From Beta vulgaris subsp. vulgaris (Eukaryota > Streptophyta > Magnoliopsida > Caryophyllales > Amaranthaceae): DNA of 64,000 nucleotides. The notes beneath the pieces are model-generated. The model was not told where the DNA came from, searched no databases, and saw only the letters and a list, made by a program, of their open reading frames with translations. Positions within the stretch are counted from its first letter, which is position 1; each line of letters begins with the position of its first letter. The translations under genes and the position numbers were made by a program. This document shows positions 32,801 through 47,905 of this stretch, in pieces. Location: the NCBI RefSeq assembly GCF_026745355.1, contig NC_079206.1, forward strand, positions 44,027,342 to 44,091,341, written 5' to 3'.

Positions 32801-35800
32801 GAAGATCTAGGATTAGTGACAAATGAAAGAGCTAGTGAATAAACAAATCAAATATTTGGTTGGTTTCTCAAACTTTAGAAACTTACAGGGGTTTACTTAT
32901 ATTGTACTTCAACTTTCCAAATCATAGACTCACATGTCCTTTGCATAAGACCAATGTATTGCCTCTAAACTTTGTTAACTTCATTATGTGCACCATCAAG
33001 ATTATAATTGAGCTTCATTTAGCTTAGGTTACTAGTCCATAATCATCATCAATGGCTTACATGTTTGGGCTTAATTTTAGGTCAATGTGTATAAGTAGTT
33101 CTATGCCACTGATCTAATTGCAAACTCACCTGCTTGGCTGTTGACTTTTGTTTAACCATCTAGTATTGAGGAGAATAATTAGAGTTCTTTTTCCTTTAAA
33201 ATTCTATGCTCATACTTTTATTCCTCTCTTTGCCTAAAAATGCAGTGTGTTATGCCAGAAGGGGTTGAGTTCTGCAAGTCAGGCTTTGATGCAAAGGATT
33301 CCTCAAGCTATCCTCGAAGCTACCCAATTGTTTTAACCGGTAAAGTTGTTAATTATATATCTCAATTGCACTTGATGATTATCTTTTAGTGACTCTTGAG
33401 ATTTACAAGGCAAACCATATTCTCAATTGCACTGTTCTAATTTCATATGAAACCAATGACGAGAACGAGCTTTTGTATTGTTTGCCAATAATACTAAATT
33501 ATGCAAATATCAGTATAATATTTTTTCTATGTATATAGAAGATTTTGTCTTAAAAACTACTTTCTCACAAAAAAATACGTATAAGTCATAAGGTGCTTTC
33601 TCTTACGTTTAACGTGTTGAAAACAGTAAAATTTAATCATTGCTTAGAAGATATTGGAATATTAGTGTTTGAGGATATAGTGATGTAATTTGTACCACAT
33701 TGTTGTCTATGTTTTGAATTATTCAATGTTTAGTGGAAATGAACCACTTGTAGTTGGTTTGTCCACTACTACTTTTACGTGGGTGATTGGACGAGGGATC
33801 CACTTAGTTGCTTTCATGTAAACTACTAATAACAAGTTTGGTAATCAATAATAAATAGTTGTAATGGTAAGTCTCGTGCAAATTCCCATGGTAATGAAAC
33901 ATCATCTTCAGAATGTGCTTTTTGTCAAAAAATTTCATTACCACCTCTAGAGTGTTAATTGGTGGGAATGAAAATTAATGAAGAAAAAGATGTATTTGGA
34001 AATGTACGAGCATGATCATCGACATCGGAATGAGGTTTCTTTCACAATAGTAGCGGCAAGTTCATTATCATTAGCTCCATTATTACCACCTATCAAATGG
34101 GCCATTTATGTATATGATTTTTTCTAGTTAGTGCTTTGAACACCTAAATTTCCCAAAGAACTTGCTGTCATTTCTTATATTTTCCAGGTTATCTATATAT
34201 TTCTTACTCACTCCTATGTTTTTATTCCTTTATGTGATTCGGACCCTTATTAAGTCACTTTTGCATTTCATTCAGCGGGAGATGGTTCTAAAATTTACGT
34301 GAGCTGTATTGCTTTCTGGGACTCTGTTGATGAAGATATTGGTAAAGCATATGGTATACCACCCAACTCATTTACGAGAAAGTGCATTTCTCTTGTCTCA
34401 CGAATACCCTGCTTTTGTGTACTTCGTGATGCACTAGAGGAGATATTTGCTCTTTGCTTTTCCACTAGAGGAAGTCGGTGAGTGGTTTGTGGTGGATAAA
34501 ATTTATGGTGCTATGACTTCATGTATTTCTAGTTGAAAATATGTAGCATAGGACTTGATGAGTAGCTTCGACAATATTGTTCTTTCATATATGATGAGTA
34601 GCTTTGTGGTGCTTATAAAAAAATTTAAGGCTTCTTTATACATCTTTTGTCAGATTTGACTTGAGCTACTCTTTTTTTCTTTTCTTTTCAGAACGCCACT
34701 TTGGGAGGTTATAGCAGCCACAGTTTCCAATGTTCCTCTGCCTATACCAGGAATTAATAGGGTCCTGTTTGCAATTAATAATTGCTTGTTCTCTGCTGAG
34801 GCTCCTCCAGAATATGGGCTCCCGCATGCTGATGTATGATACTATAGAACTTCCCCCCATCTCCTCTTATGTGCCTGTGTAGGCTTATGCATGACCTTTG
34901 TTCCTCTGTTGCTTAAATTAAGAGCAATAGTTTTTTAGTGGCAAGTTAGTCAACAATCTTTTGATAGCTGTCTGATCAATGCATGCAGATATCCTTCGAG
35001 CCGTTGTTACAGTGCCTGGACGCCCATAACATAATTATACTTTTTACAGCTGCATTGCTTGAAAGAAGAATCTTGCTGCGATCAGATAAGTAGGTATCTC
35101 GTTACAACAGTTGAAATTTATTCTCTCTATATCTTTCTTTGCGCCAAGTTGGTTATTGGCTGCCTCTTTTGTTCTAAAGTTATAGTATTAATGGTGTCTG
35201 CTCACCCTTTTTCATTTTTGTTTTTTATTTTTTTTTCTGTTTTTGTGTTTTTGGTTCATCTATATAAGATTATGGAGGAATGACAATTTTTTTGAAAATA
35301 GAACTACAAGTCATGTGGATATTTTTAGATTCGTCTTTGCATATATTTTCAAAATTATCGACTTCCATAAATTTTATATACTGATAATTAAAAATAGGGT
35401 TTTTTCACCAGGTACCCCTGTTGTGTTTCAAAATTCATGGGGTACCCCTTGTTTTTAAAAAAATGCACCAGGTACCCTTTCTATTTCTACAAAATGCATG
35501 AAAGGCCCTTAATGACTAACGGTGTCAAGTTTCCATTAGTCATTAACCCTAATTAACTATTTTAAACCCTAATCCTAACACCTACCCCTAACCTTAATCC
35601 TAAATTCTAACCTAAACCTTAACCACCAGTCCACCACCCCTCACACACCTCCCACCACCCCAGCAGCCCCACCCTCCCACCACCCCCCGCAACTCCCTTC
35701 CCCTACCCCAGCAGCCGCCTTCCCCCACCTTATCGATTTCCGTCAAACTCCCCCCACCCCCGTCGATTTCGGTTAAAGTCCCCCACCCCCCGTCGAATCC

Positions 35801-38800
35801 CGTTGAATTCCCCTCCCCCACCTTATCGATTTCCCTCGAACTCCCCCCCCACGCCCGTCGATTTCTGTAAGAGTCCCCCACCCCCCGTCGAATCCCGTTG
35901 AATTCCCCTCCCCCACCTTTCGCTTCTCAGCCAAAACAAAAAACACACACGCGGCAACAGGCGAGGAGACAACGAAGGTGGTGATGCGGTGGTTCAGAGG
36001 AAGCAGCGAGATGAGAGAAGGGAAAAGGGGTGGCTACGAGGGTGGGTGGGCTACGAAGGGTTCAGGGGAGGGGTTGCGGCGGGTGCGGGAGGGGGTGGTG
36101 AAGGGGTGGCAACGGGGGTGGGCGGAGGGTGGGCTACGGGGGGGTGGAGGAAGGGGTGGTTGGGTGATTAGGGTTAGGGTTTAAGGTGGGGGTTAGGTGT
36201 TAGGGGGTTAGGGTAAGTTTTAGGGTTTTGGGATTAGGATTAGAGGGGTTAATTAGGGTTCAAAGGGCTAATTAACCCTAATGACTAACGAAAACTTGAC
36301 ACCGTTAGTCATTAAGGGCATTTCATGCATTTTGTAGAAATAGAAAGGGTACTTGGTGCATTTTTTAAAAACAAGGGGTACTCCATGAATTTTGAAAAGC
36401 CACATGCTGGTGAAAAAACCGTTAAAAATATTAATGGTCAAAGTTTCGCATTGGCAAACATGAAAGTCATACTTTGTAGATAAAAAAGAAACAAATGTAG
36501 TATTATTTTCAAATTTTTCACCATATACCCCTAAGTAATTAGGTTTTTCATAATATACCCTCTACTTTTCTAAATTCACCATATACCCCTCAATTTCTTT
36601 AGACTACCTCATGCCCTTAATAACTAACGATTGTCATGTCACATGTGTTTTAGTCAGAAGCCCCTGATTATGTGACTAAACCTCAATAGATTTTTATTTG
36701 ACCATTTAATCTTAATTAACCAACAATAAAACACCATATATATATATGCTCCTTTCTCTCTCTTCCTCCATAACTCTCTTCCCTCTTCCTTAGTCATAAT
36801 TAAATAAGAGTTATTTAGGATGTAGTAACGAAATCGAGGGTTAATGATGAAAAACGTTGCTAGTTGTTAGTTATTAAGGGAACATGGTGTATTTCTGAGA
36901 CATTGAGGGGTATATGATAAATATTGAAAAGTTTGAGGGTATATGGTGAAAAAGACAAATTACTCGGGGGTATATAATGAAATTTCCGTATTATTTATTG
37001 ATGCTTGAGCATTAGAATAATGGTCAAATATTCGTGTTGTCTTTTTGGTGATGCGGTCTGTCCACAGCACGAGGAGCTTTTTATGGGATTTTTGCATGAT
37101 CATTAGCATTGTGAGCACGTGGTCTCTAAATTTTGTTTATTGAGTTTTTCTTTGCTTTAGCCTGTTTCTTATTTTTCTACATAACTTTCTTTTTTTTTGT
37201 GAAATTAATGAAATTAGTGCATAGGATGTTGTTTGCCACTTTGCATATGTGATGTACTCTGTATTGGTGCCATCTAAATCTGTCCTGACTTAAATATGAA
37301 GAATAAGCATTCTTGTAGAGATCTCCAATTTGATTATGTCTTTGGTGGAGACAAATGGGAAAGTATATCTTGCTAGAAGATCCTATAAATTGTGTACCCA
37401 TCCCAATCTTCAGGCATGAGGCCTGGGGCTGAATCAACATACCCCCTCCTCACGAATGTCCTGAGATACGGCAACTGATCAATGATGTAAATTTAACTCT
37501 TGAAAAAAAAAAGTAAAAGAAAGATAAGGAAAGAGGACGTCCTCAATGCTGATTGAAGAGTATTTAGTCACTATGTCAAGTATCAACGTTAGCTTTAACT
37601 GCAGCTGCTGAAACATGAAATAGAAACAAAAAAAGATGAGGTTGGTACGGGGTGGACAGAAGACAATATAGAATATGCATAGATAAAAAATGGAAGAGCA
37701 AGACATTGTCAATATAACTAGGGGTGTTTTTATCATCTGTCGTAATCTGTGGTGCTATTTTTCAGTCAAACTCTTCATGCGAGAAATGATCATGATACAG
37801 AAGAGTTCACTGTGTTTGCTTGTGGGTTGAGAAAGCCCTCAAGGCAGGCTTCTTAATGCTGACATATTAATAGACATTATCAAGTTTGACACATGCATCA
37901 TGTTTTCTGTTTGTCTTCTGAAACAGGTACACACTATTGACACTTGTCTCGGAGGCTATATGCTGTCTAATTTACCCATTTCAGTGGCAGGTAAGTTAAA
38001 CAGTGCTTCCCTTGTTAAGATATGATGTAGATAATGCAAGGAGAGAGAGATGGAAGGGATAACTGTTACCCTCATTTTGGGGTTAATACATTACCCTAGG
38101 AGAGTCTTGGGTAACTATTATCTCCAAAATGAAATTAATTCCCCCTCCTTACACAATCAATACTCCTTATCATCTACCACAACCTCCATTTAACTCCACT
38201 CTTTATTTTTTCTTCTATTACCCCCCTTAATACATTGTCCCCAAGGCCCCAATCCTGGACTTCCCTTAGTTCTACATATTATATCTGGTTTAGGGTTACA
38301 TCTAAGACTGAAGGTTTCCTGATCAAGGATTTTCTTGGAGGAGAAGCTGGCTATATTTTTTTTAATATCGGGAGGCTGATGATAAGTTCTTTGTAAGGAA
38401 TTTGGGGAAGAGTTTAAAAGTGTGGTTGTGGTATTCTTCATGGAAAATATTTAGTGAATCCTACGAGGTGCAATATGGATCATGTTCAACTATTCAACTT
38501 GAAGTGGCCATTCAGCTACAAAGTCAAGTGGTTGGAGACCATTGGCCATGGTAAAAGTTTTATGTTAGCTCGCAGTAACGTGTCTATGGTAAGTAGGATT
38601 TAAAGATGGCCTGATGCACTTGAACATAAAAGGCAGTAACGTGTCTATGGTAAGTAGGATTTATAGATGGCCTGATGCACTTGAACACAAAAGGTCATGT
38701 AGGGTGTGGTGAAGGCATCTCATTTCAAGCTACCAAGAGGCAATTGTCCTACTGTTATTTTTCCAGTGCGTGATACTTTTCTAATGAATCCACTACCAAT

Positions 38801-41800
38801 GTTATGCTGGATCTTGAGTGAGTCATTTCCCTTTCATCTACTACACTTAGTGACTGGCTGTGCTCAGTACGTTAATGATTTAGGATTTAGGGGATTGCTT
38901 GAGAATAGGAACTCGTATAGTGCTCATGAATCATGATGAACAATTGAGGCACCATTTATATGTTTCCTTGTTAAGGGTGTTGAAGCCTAGAGTTCGGTTG
39001 TATAAATTAGCAACAAGATCTTCTGGTGTTAGGTCATCATTGGTCAAGAAAAAATGCTAAATCTAGCAAATCTGGAATTCTGCATGCTACTTATAGCAAA
39101 TTTGGAATTCTGCATTGAATACTACTTCAACTAAAGTGTAGAACACTGTATATTATACAACAGGTTCTCTTTGTGAATTGTAATAATGAGGTTCAAGAGC
39201 AAGAACAGGGAGATGATGTGAAGTAAACTTTTGATAGCAGCTTGCTTTAGGAGAAGCTAAAGTCCTTGTGTTTTTCAAACATGCCACTGGTTGAAGTTAC
39301 AGGAAGTCCAATATTTGGTCTGAGTGCCTGAATCCTAATGTTGGCTATATATTTACGAGAAGATTAAGAGGACAAGTTGGAATTCTGAATCGCTGAAACC
39401 TAGAGACATCTAGACGCCATCGGCACCTTCGTACACTATATCCTTATCAGATATTCCCTCTGTATTTTTGTAATTCCTACATTGTGTTTTGCACACGAGT
39501 TTAGGCAATGTCACTTTCACGCTTTTTGAAGGGTACTTTTTGACCCCTTAGCCTAGACTGTATCCATTGCTGGATATTCAAATTTGATTTCCTTCCATAC
39601 CTCACAAGCAGCAGCTAGTTCAGAACTCCATTTCCTAGCCTCGTGAATAAGTGCATTACCCTTGGTAGCAAGATCACGTCCCTCATTACAAGCTTGTACA
39701 CATGCTTTTAGAATGTAAAATAATGGGGAAAAGTGAAAAAAGAGTACTTCTTGGTGTAAAAAGAGAAAAAAATATATATAATAGTCTTACTTTGTGGTGT
39801 GTCAATACCCCAAATAAGGAAAGTTTAAGCAATGTAGCAATTAAAAAGAAACAACCATTTAAGTAAAATGTAGCAATTAAAAAAACAGAGGGAGTAGATT
39901 GGTTTGGACCCCCACTTGGACTAGAAAAGTGATATTCTGGCTTATGCTCTGCTTGATGAGGTTGGATTGGACCTGAAGCATGCGTCATTGTTATTATGGA
40001 AAGAAAATATTGGAACAGAAGCTTTATAATTGATGGAACAGAGTTGAACGTTCCAGGTGTCCTTTTTAATACTTCATGTCCTTTCTGATTGTCTCTAAAA
40101 TTCATTACGCTTCGATATGTAAACTATAATGGACTAAATAAATTGTATGAGTTTCATAATTACTTTGAGGTAGTAGATGATGATTGCAAGTCAAATGAAA
40201 GGTCAACTAGAAACAATCTCTGTCTGCTATCATAAGGGTTAGAATGCAGAACCTAAATCCAATATCTCGTCTAATACACAAGTGTATTTACAGGCATTGA
40301 GAGAATTTTGGTGTTGATGTAATGTTTGTATTGTAAAATTATGTTACATGTATCTTCTTTCATAGATGGACAGAAACTACCCAATAATTTTCCTCTCTTG
40401 GGATCAGGGAAAGTCTAAAACCATACCTTACAGCTATTCCTCGCTCGAGTTACTCAATGATTCATAATTAGTGTTAATTGTTTGTACTTTTAGCTGTCAT
40501 TGTACTGTATGTCATCTCTCTAATTCAGAAAATCTTGATCAGCAAATTCATTCTCTTTTCCCACAGCATGTCTACATTCCATTACTCTTCTCCAAAGGAG
40601 TGGACTATGTTGATGCTCCGACTCCGTACATCATCGGTCTTCATTCGAGTGTTGATACATCTGGACTTTCAATGGATGGTGTAAGCTGCTATTTTCTTTG
40701 ATAATTGTGCATCCCGATTGTGTTTCGTGTGGTTTCAAATATTTATTTCTATCATGTATTTTCTTGTCCATGTGATACCAGATGCAGCTTTTTGATCAAA
40801 GTGCTGCCATTGCATTATTATGGAATGAAGTTTCGTTTCTGTAGTTGGCCATCTAATTTGATGAACCTCACCACAAAATCCTCTCAAGCTAACATTGAGT
40901 CTCAAGTCTCTCTAACTGTATAACTAGATCAAACATACCATTTCAACTAAATATACGAGAATCACCTAAAATTGTGAAGATCAACATGGTTGTATGCTAA
41001 ATGATAAGAAATTTCAGTGAGATATACTTCCTCATCACTTTTTGTCCACCTTCTGCTATCAATTGTTCTTAAACATAGTCTGCATATTCGTATACTATAG
41101 ACGTTTAGTATACACACAAACTTATATAGGTTGAAATCAACTTATCAGTTACACTCCCTTACATTATTGAATAACATGGACAAACATAACAGGATGGAAG
41201 GAGTAGTTGCCCACAGATTTAGCACAAGAGAAGAGAGGATGGAGAGATAAGGTCAGGTCTACAGTACTTCGTACTCCTGAATGTGGATGTATAACGGTCA
41301 GCTACACTCTCACCCAAGATCCTTTCTTCTCTCTAGACTCCACTCTTTACCCATTTCCTTCTCTAGAGGCTGTGTCAACCCAAGTTTGGCAACGCTTGAG
41401 TGTGTTTATACAAAATGTAGCCCCATCTTTTGTATTACAGTCCAGGAATCCTATTCTTAGCTTCTCATAAATGCAACCTGTGAAACAGTGTTTCAGGCTT
41501 TCAGGTAACCTGAAGAGTGTATCCAAGAAATTTCCCCAATGCCTCTCTTTATCTTGGCTTATAAGCAGAAGGTTTAGTTTTGGGTTGCCTTTGTGAATAA
41601 GAAGGTTGAATGTTATGTGATGGAACTTTTAGTTACTCGCATATTTTTTGTGTGACGGTTTCAACATTTCAGCACTTAATCTTTTCTTACTGGAGAAATG
41701 AAAATTGAATTGAAGTTTTTTGTATAGGTTGTTATTGTTGATATTGATCACAACTGCATCTCCACGTCAGAGGAGATACCTCCTGTTCCAGAACCGGAGT

Positions 41801-44800
41801 TGAGCTTGTTACATGATGATATAATGAAGCTACTGTATCCAAATATGATGCACATAGATGAGATTAATACTGGATTTGGGGAACTATATGTGAGATGCTC
41901 TAAAGTTGCTGCCAAGCCTTGGGGAAAGGGCCATGACCTTCAACTAAGGTGATTTTGTCATACTCTCTTAGGTGCTTTTTGAGTAAGATGCCTCCGGAAA
42001 AACTGCAGATTTGATTGGGTTGGAACTCCTGAGCTTCTTTTGTTTCATTGGTAAAGAGATGGCTTTAGGCCTTTTTTTTATTTTTATTTCTATCTTCATT
42101 TAGTAAATGGATCATCATCTAGCTGAAAAGTGCATTGAGCAGCTGATAGCTTCTTGTTTGAGACTTTGAGGAAATCTTTGGGGAAAATTGTATATCTGAA
42201 ATTGATAATTTTTTCTTCCTCCCTCAGCTGACTGGAATCGTGATACCCTTTAAATTCTATTGTTCTGCTACTGTGTTACTATGTACCAGGAATTATTCAC
42301 CAGCTTCATCCCCCCTCCCCCTTTTCCTTCCTCTCTCTCTCCTTCTTTCCCCTCCCGCAGCTCCCAAGAACTGCCGAAACTCATCCAGAAGTTTTAAGCA
42401 GGTACATATTTTAGTTTGAACTGATAATGCAGCTCTAACTAGTGATTCATGGTACCAAATATTAGCTGTCATTAGTTGATATTATGTCAGCTTTTCAGTT
42501 TCTGTTAGTTGACTTAGCTCAATCTAATGTCAAATTAAATGTTATCACTCTGAGTACCATACTTTCGTGATTGAGAAACTTCTAATACGATGATGACAAG
42601 ATTTCTTACAATCAAATCTGCAATTAGATTTTCAGGTTCTAAAATTCGTGAGATATGTATCAGTTCTTTTGTAAATTCCTACCTGGAAAGTCTTGTCCTA
42701 TCTTGTTTCTCCATGCTCTCCTAAATCTTTACCCCCGAGAAAAGAACTTTCACAAGCGACTGACTGTATGCGAGATATTACTGGTGCATCATATCTTGAA
42801 CAACTCTCAATGGTGTGAACCATGAAGTGATGCAACACTAGTTACATTCAATATATTTCTGGCGCTGCTGCAGCGGTTCCAAGTCTGGCTGGATGTTTCT
42901 AACTGTGATTATTAATCCGAGTTTATTAGTATTTACTACTTAGTACTCCCAAGTTCCACCATCTACTCTTATTTGTTTCTTTTCTAAGGGGTAAAGAAGC
43001 AAAAATCATTCATAGTGTCTCCGCAATCACTTCCATCCAATTAACACTCCAGTTCTGTTACATTTTAGATGTTCTATAATACTACTAGACACCTGATGTA
43101 TAAGTAAATAAATTGAGAATTGGATATTTTAATATAAATATTGGACAAAAGGCATAATCATGAATTGTACTGATTAGGAGTAGGCTGTAGAAATTTCTGT
43201 CTGCTCAAGATGCGTCCTGTGGCAATTCAGCTTGATTGTTGTTCTCTTTGTATTGTTCTAGTACTTTAAAACTGGCCGACGTGTTAGTGATCTATACATG
43301 CGAAAAGGTTGATTTCAGGGATGTTAGAGTGAGTTGCAATACCTCAGACTTCAAGTTGAAGTGTGCATTGCTTATGTGTTTGTATTGGCTGGTGCAGGCT
43401 TATATTCCTGAAGTTCTTTGCTACAATTTTATCAGGATACCGTAATTTCATCGTATGTTTTGTTCCTCCAATCATGCTAATCCATTTTTCTTTATTAGCA
43501 TGTTTTTACTTTTAGAATATGTATGTCGGTCAATGAACCTATAGTGGTTTAAAATTTTCTCAGTTTTGCAAGTTACACTACTTAGATTGCTTTTGTTTCT
43601 TCTCAGGTAAATAGTGAAGAATGTTCTTTTGATGATCAAGCATTTATGATGCATCGTTGCCGTTCAAATAATCAAGTGCCAGATCCGATGGTTTGTTGTT
43701 CTGCTTTGAAAGTTTATTTTTCTGAAAGCGCATTTCCGTTCTGCTATCCTTCCATCTTTGTCAAATGCTACTTTAATTGCAGAAATTTTTTTCCTTATGA
43801 CATCACATCTATCAAGGTTGCAGTAGTTCAATACAGTATTTGTTTGAGTTGCATGTAGAATATCCTGTACTTGCTGTAGCAGTAGAAGCTAGAAATGCAT
43901 ATTTCAACTAGCAAGTGGATGAGCAGATATTGTACTTGATTTTGATCTTTTTATTCAGCAGGTTTGTGATAAGCTATTTTGTCATGTCACTCTGACTTCT
44001 TTTCTATAGGAAGACAGCTAAAAACAAATTAAAGCTTCTGCTTTGATGTCTATTTGTAAAAGGTGGGTGTCCGTCCCAATTTAGTTGCAACATTGGCTTT
44101 TTTATGGTCTCTGACCACATCTTTGACCATTCATATCATCTACCATGTATAAAACAATTATAATAAAGCTGATATTATGAATATACACATGGAAACAAAT
44201 CAAATTAGATACCATGTGATTATATTTTTCTTTTATATAAGTGGAAAAAATTACAGTTAAAAGTTGATTAAATCTGACCATGAAAAAGTACATGTTATAA
44301 CTAATTTGGGGGAGAGGGAGTAATTTGGTAGAGCTTGTTTGGCTGACATGATGAAACATGACACGTGGAAATTTATGGGAAGTGGAAAACTGTAGAGTTG
44401 TTTGGTTGACTTAACACAGGAAGTGGGCACTACTTTCTGGTAAGTCCTACCTCCAACTAAAACCTGTCTAGGCCCCTCTGGCAAGTGCAACATTAAAAGG
44501 GAAATTTGAACTTACCATACTCAACCAAACAACATTTTATACTTCATCTGAAACAAAACTTCCTTGGCACTGGAGTTGGAACTTCCTATGAAGTTCTACA
44601 TTCAACCAAACAATCACTCAGAATATGAGTAGGGGACTTGGCGAGTGACTGGGTGAGTTGGTCTAAAAGATGAAGCTCAAAGTGCTTCCAATGATCTTCA
44701 TTCTTCATGACAGAACAGAGCACGATTAAGAGAATTATAGTTTCATTTTCTGCTTGTTCCATGTACCTCTTATGACTTCAATGCTGACAAAGAAAGATTC

Positions 44801-47800
44801 TAATGGATTGATGAGGGTGCAGTAAAATATTTGTAGAAACCTTGCTCTTCTACTAAGCGTCACTGATGAAGTGAGTCTCCAGGTTCAGGCTTCTACGGGC
44901 ATGGTGATTATGTATATTTACCTTTATACAGCAAGAGCTAAAAGTGCATGATATTTTGTTTTTATTTTATTTTAATGGTTTTAACCGTTTTATTTTATCT
45001 TTCTATTGTTCCTTGTACCTCTATCGTGGTTGTCAAGAGTGTGCAAATTTGTGGGGCAGAAATGAGTGATTTTGCTGTTGTTGGTTCTCCTCTATGTCAC
45101 TCGCCCTTGATACTCACATTGGACACAAGCCCATATCCAAATATTCAGTTCGGCTTGGCTCCAATGTTAGAACAGCAGGACGCTGTCATAAATTTGGGCA
45201 TGGGTGCACTCTAACAACTAGTTCCCGACTCACCAACTCCTACCTCTTTGCTCGACAGCCTGTGTACCAAGTCCAAGAGACCAACCAGTCTCGTCTCTAC
45301 CAACCTCCCAATTTGATGAATCTTATTAACAATGGATTCTATGTTCAAGAAAGCATACTATACTCTCTGATATTCTATTGGTCTAAATTCGCCATGAGCT
45401 ATGTATTGCAATATTTGTACTATGTTTGCAACCTGAACGTAGTAGTAATGTGGAATCCATGAGAATGACTATAGTATTGGATCTTCTATATATTTGTTCA
45501 CTTTCTGTTGTTTCAGTCTTTCAGGCACACATAATGTCAAGTCATAAATTGTTTCCCTGTATTCTACGCATATAATATTTCATTTATGGCAGACAACTCA
45601 ATTTCTAGGATCTCAAGGATTCTCAAACTACATAGGAAGAGTTATGTCATCTGGTGAAAGCAATGATGACGTGCTCGATAAGTTGATTGACGCAATTGGG
45701 AGAGGTGAAAGTCCTACGTCGGTATTCCCTTCACCTCTTTTAGACTTAACAATTGTGACCATACCAGACCCTACAGATGGAGTTTTAGGTACTTTATATA
45801 CGCTGATCATTAATGCATTTACTTAGCCGTTGAAGTTCTATTCTTAAGGTTGAACTATTGAAGTCATTATGTTCTTCCTTTGAGTGTACAGGTACCGATG
45901 CTGATGCTAAATACATTTATGCCAAGTTTCCAGCTAAAATCAGATCAGAAGAGGAAGAATATAAGAGGAAGCAGATCCTAAAGTACATAAAAGACAAGGA
46001 TGTAAGATCCATTTGTAAAGGGTTCAATTGCACTGAAAATTATAGCTTTTAAGGATTATGATATCTAATGCTTTTGATTCTGTGTGGAACACCCTTAGTT
46101 CATCTTATTTGGCAACATGGTTACCCGAGTTCTGCTATACCTTTTAAGATGAAAAGGGCTATTAGCTAGTTAAATAATAAGATACGTCATAATTTTTTGT
46201 CATTTTCTTTGTGATCTGGTGTAATTTTATAAGTCTAATTCATTAGTCTAAGTGGCACATCATAAAGGATACACCAAAAGAAGTCAGTTTGTGTAAATAG
46301 ATGTAAGATTAAAGTATTGTATTTGTCTGTGGATGCCAACTAGCTTCTGTAGTCTTGGGAATGGTAGTCTGGTGCCCAAGATACCAAATTTTATAAATTA
46401 ATAAATTGTTTTTCTCTTAATCCTTCTTTATTCACAGGATGAGGAGAAAGGAATAATGTTGGACATGAAAGTGAAGCTGCAGGTATTGAAAATATTAGAA
46501 AGTTTCTTGTCAAGTAAAGCTCATATGGAACCTATCAATTTTGCCATGTTTCCTGCATGATTCTCCTCTCTGTCCTTTAATCAAATAGGTGATAATTGAG
46601 GTGAATTTTTAGCACTTATTTGCGATCTTCGTAACTCAAAACTAGTAATCGAAAACTGTGAGGAACAAGAAGTAGAAACTGTTGAGGGTTGCAATTAAAA
46701 TACGGGTTTAAGGTTTACACAAAGCACAATAAGGCCCTGTCATATTTCTGGAATACGTGACAAAATTCTTTAATTGTATGAATGCATCTAATCGCTAATG
46801 ATGATTATATAGTTGGAAGTCTTTATCTCTGAGGGAGTGTATATTTTCTCTACTGTGGTCAAAATGGTTGCTATGGCGGTTATAGGCGGCTATTGTCGTC
46901 TTAAGGATGTTTCCTTAATGGATGATTAGATAACAGTCTCTCTTCTTATGATATTAATCAATGAATAGCGTGTATGCATAGTGCATGTGTGAGAGATTGA
47001 TATAGTAGTTTTTCTACTTGCATTTCTCATTTTGTTGCCAAAGATTGACAAAATTTAGTACACTAAGTAAATAGGGTGTAGACTAGACGAATGTGTGATT
47101 ATCTATATGATTGCCTCATTTTCTTAGGTTCTCTATTTGTTTAGTCCTAGTTCTGTTAGCTAAGAGAATCCTGGGCTTTTTAGTTGATGTAATTGACATT
47201 TAAACTAATTACCCATCCACCACAAACCTGAATTGTAATCTTGGCTCTCAGTTTTGAGTTGCAACAAAATTTCTACTGCTTACCAGAAATTAAATATATT
47301 GATTCTCAAACTATATTTTGGTTTTGTTACTCAGGGACTCTGGATCTCTCTTTTGAAACTTGGAGATGGGGATGTCATTCTTTCATCGGATGAATACGAA
47401 ACAATTTTTGGTATGTTTCCATTTAACAGTGTTCTGGAAGGGATTGGGGGGGGGGGGACATACATACATGTATATAGTTTCATTTTTTATGCCAAGAGTG
47501 ATTGGGTATGATTTTGCTGTCTTTGCAGCTCTAATAGAGACAGATGCGAAAGGAATTGTTGGTAGAGCCTTAATTGAGTGTATAAGGGAACAACTGAATT
47601 CTGTACGTGTTTTTTCTTTGGATTTGCTTGAATTTCTTTGTCCATATACCGTGCTTATGCTTTTTTTGGTGTTCTGTGCTCAAGGGATGGAATGGTCAAT
47701 TGTCTGAGGAACAGTTTATTGCTGTAAACGAATTGGTAATATATACTACTAACTGCCTGAATAAGTAACTTGCATTTTTCAAACAGTAATGTGTATTATT

Positions 47801-47861
47801 GATCATCAAGTTGTGTTACAGATCTTTCCAGCTCCCCCTTATTATGTATGTGTTGACGTTG

Positions 47862-47905
<44 letters not shown>

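Larger units (their letters stand above)
35090..37926 (+). other. SCD1 intron 5
   Basis: A 2.84-kb intron containing two neighbouring Mutator-like MITEs, each with a perfect 9-bp target duplication. The remaining DNA (35090-35387, 36997-37926) is AT-rich without recognised features. Confidence 0.85.
43691..45592 (+). other. SCD1 intron 10
   Basis: A 1.9-kb intron with donor GTTTGT. It contains a diverged Stowaway-like element (44065-44321) followed by an inverted-repeat MITE candidate (44394-44622). The frames at 44948-45462 show no domain. Confidence 0.7.
29808..45788 (+). other. SCD1: SCD1 exons 1-11: DENN module
   Basis: Residues 1-483. The upstream DENN part covers exons 1-4 ([42 protein letters not shown]). 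The core DENN part is in exons 5-7, with [37 protein letters not shown] and [12 protein letters not shown] (residues ~225-290). The downstream DENN part is in exons 8-11, with [27 protein letters not shown] and TTQFLG. In the family this module binds or activates Rab-type GTPases. Two introns inside it (1 and 5) are enlarged by transposons. Confidence 0.85.

Noticed and set aside
35612..36184. Gly-rich frames in SCD1 intron 5
   Set aside because: Low-complexity core of another MITE; no splice signals or domains.
42280..42310. Exon-like phrase TACCAGGAATTATTC in intron 8
   Set aside because: It resembles the GYRNF part of exon 9, but the true exon at 43398-43452 has good splice sites and fits both phases.
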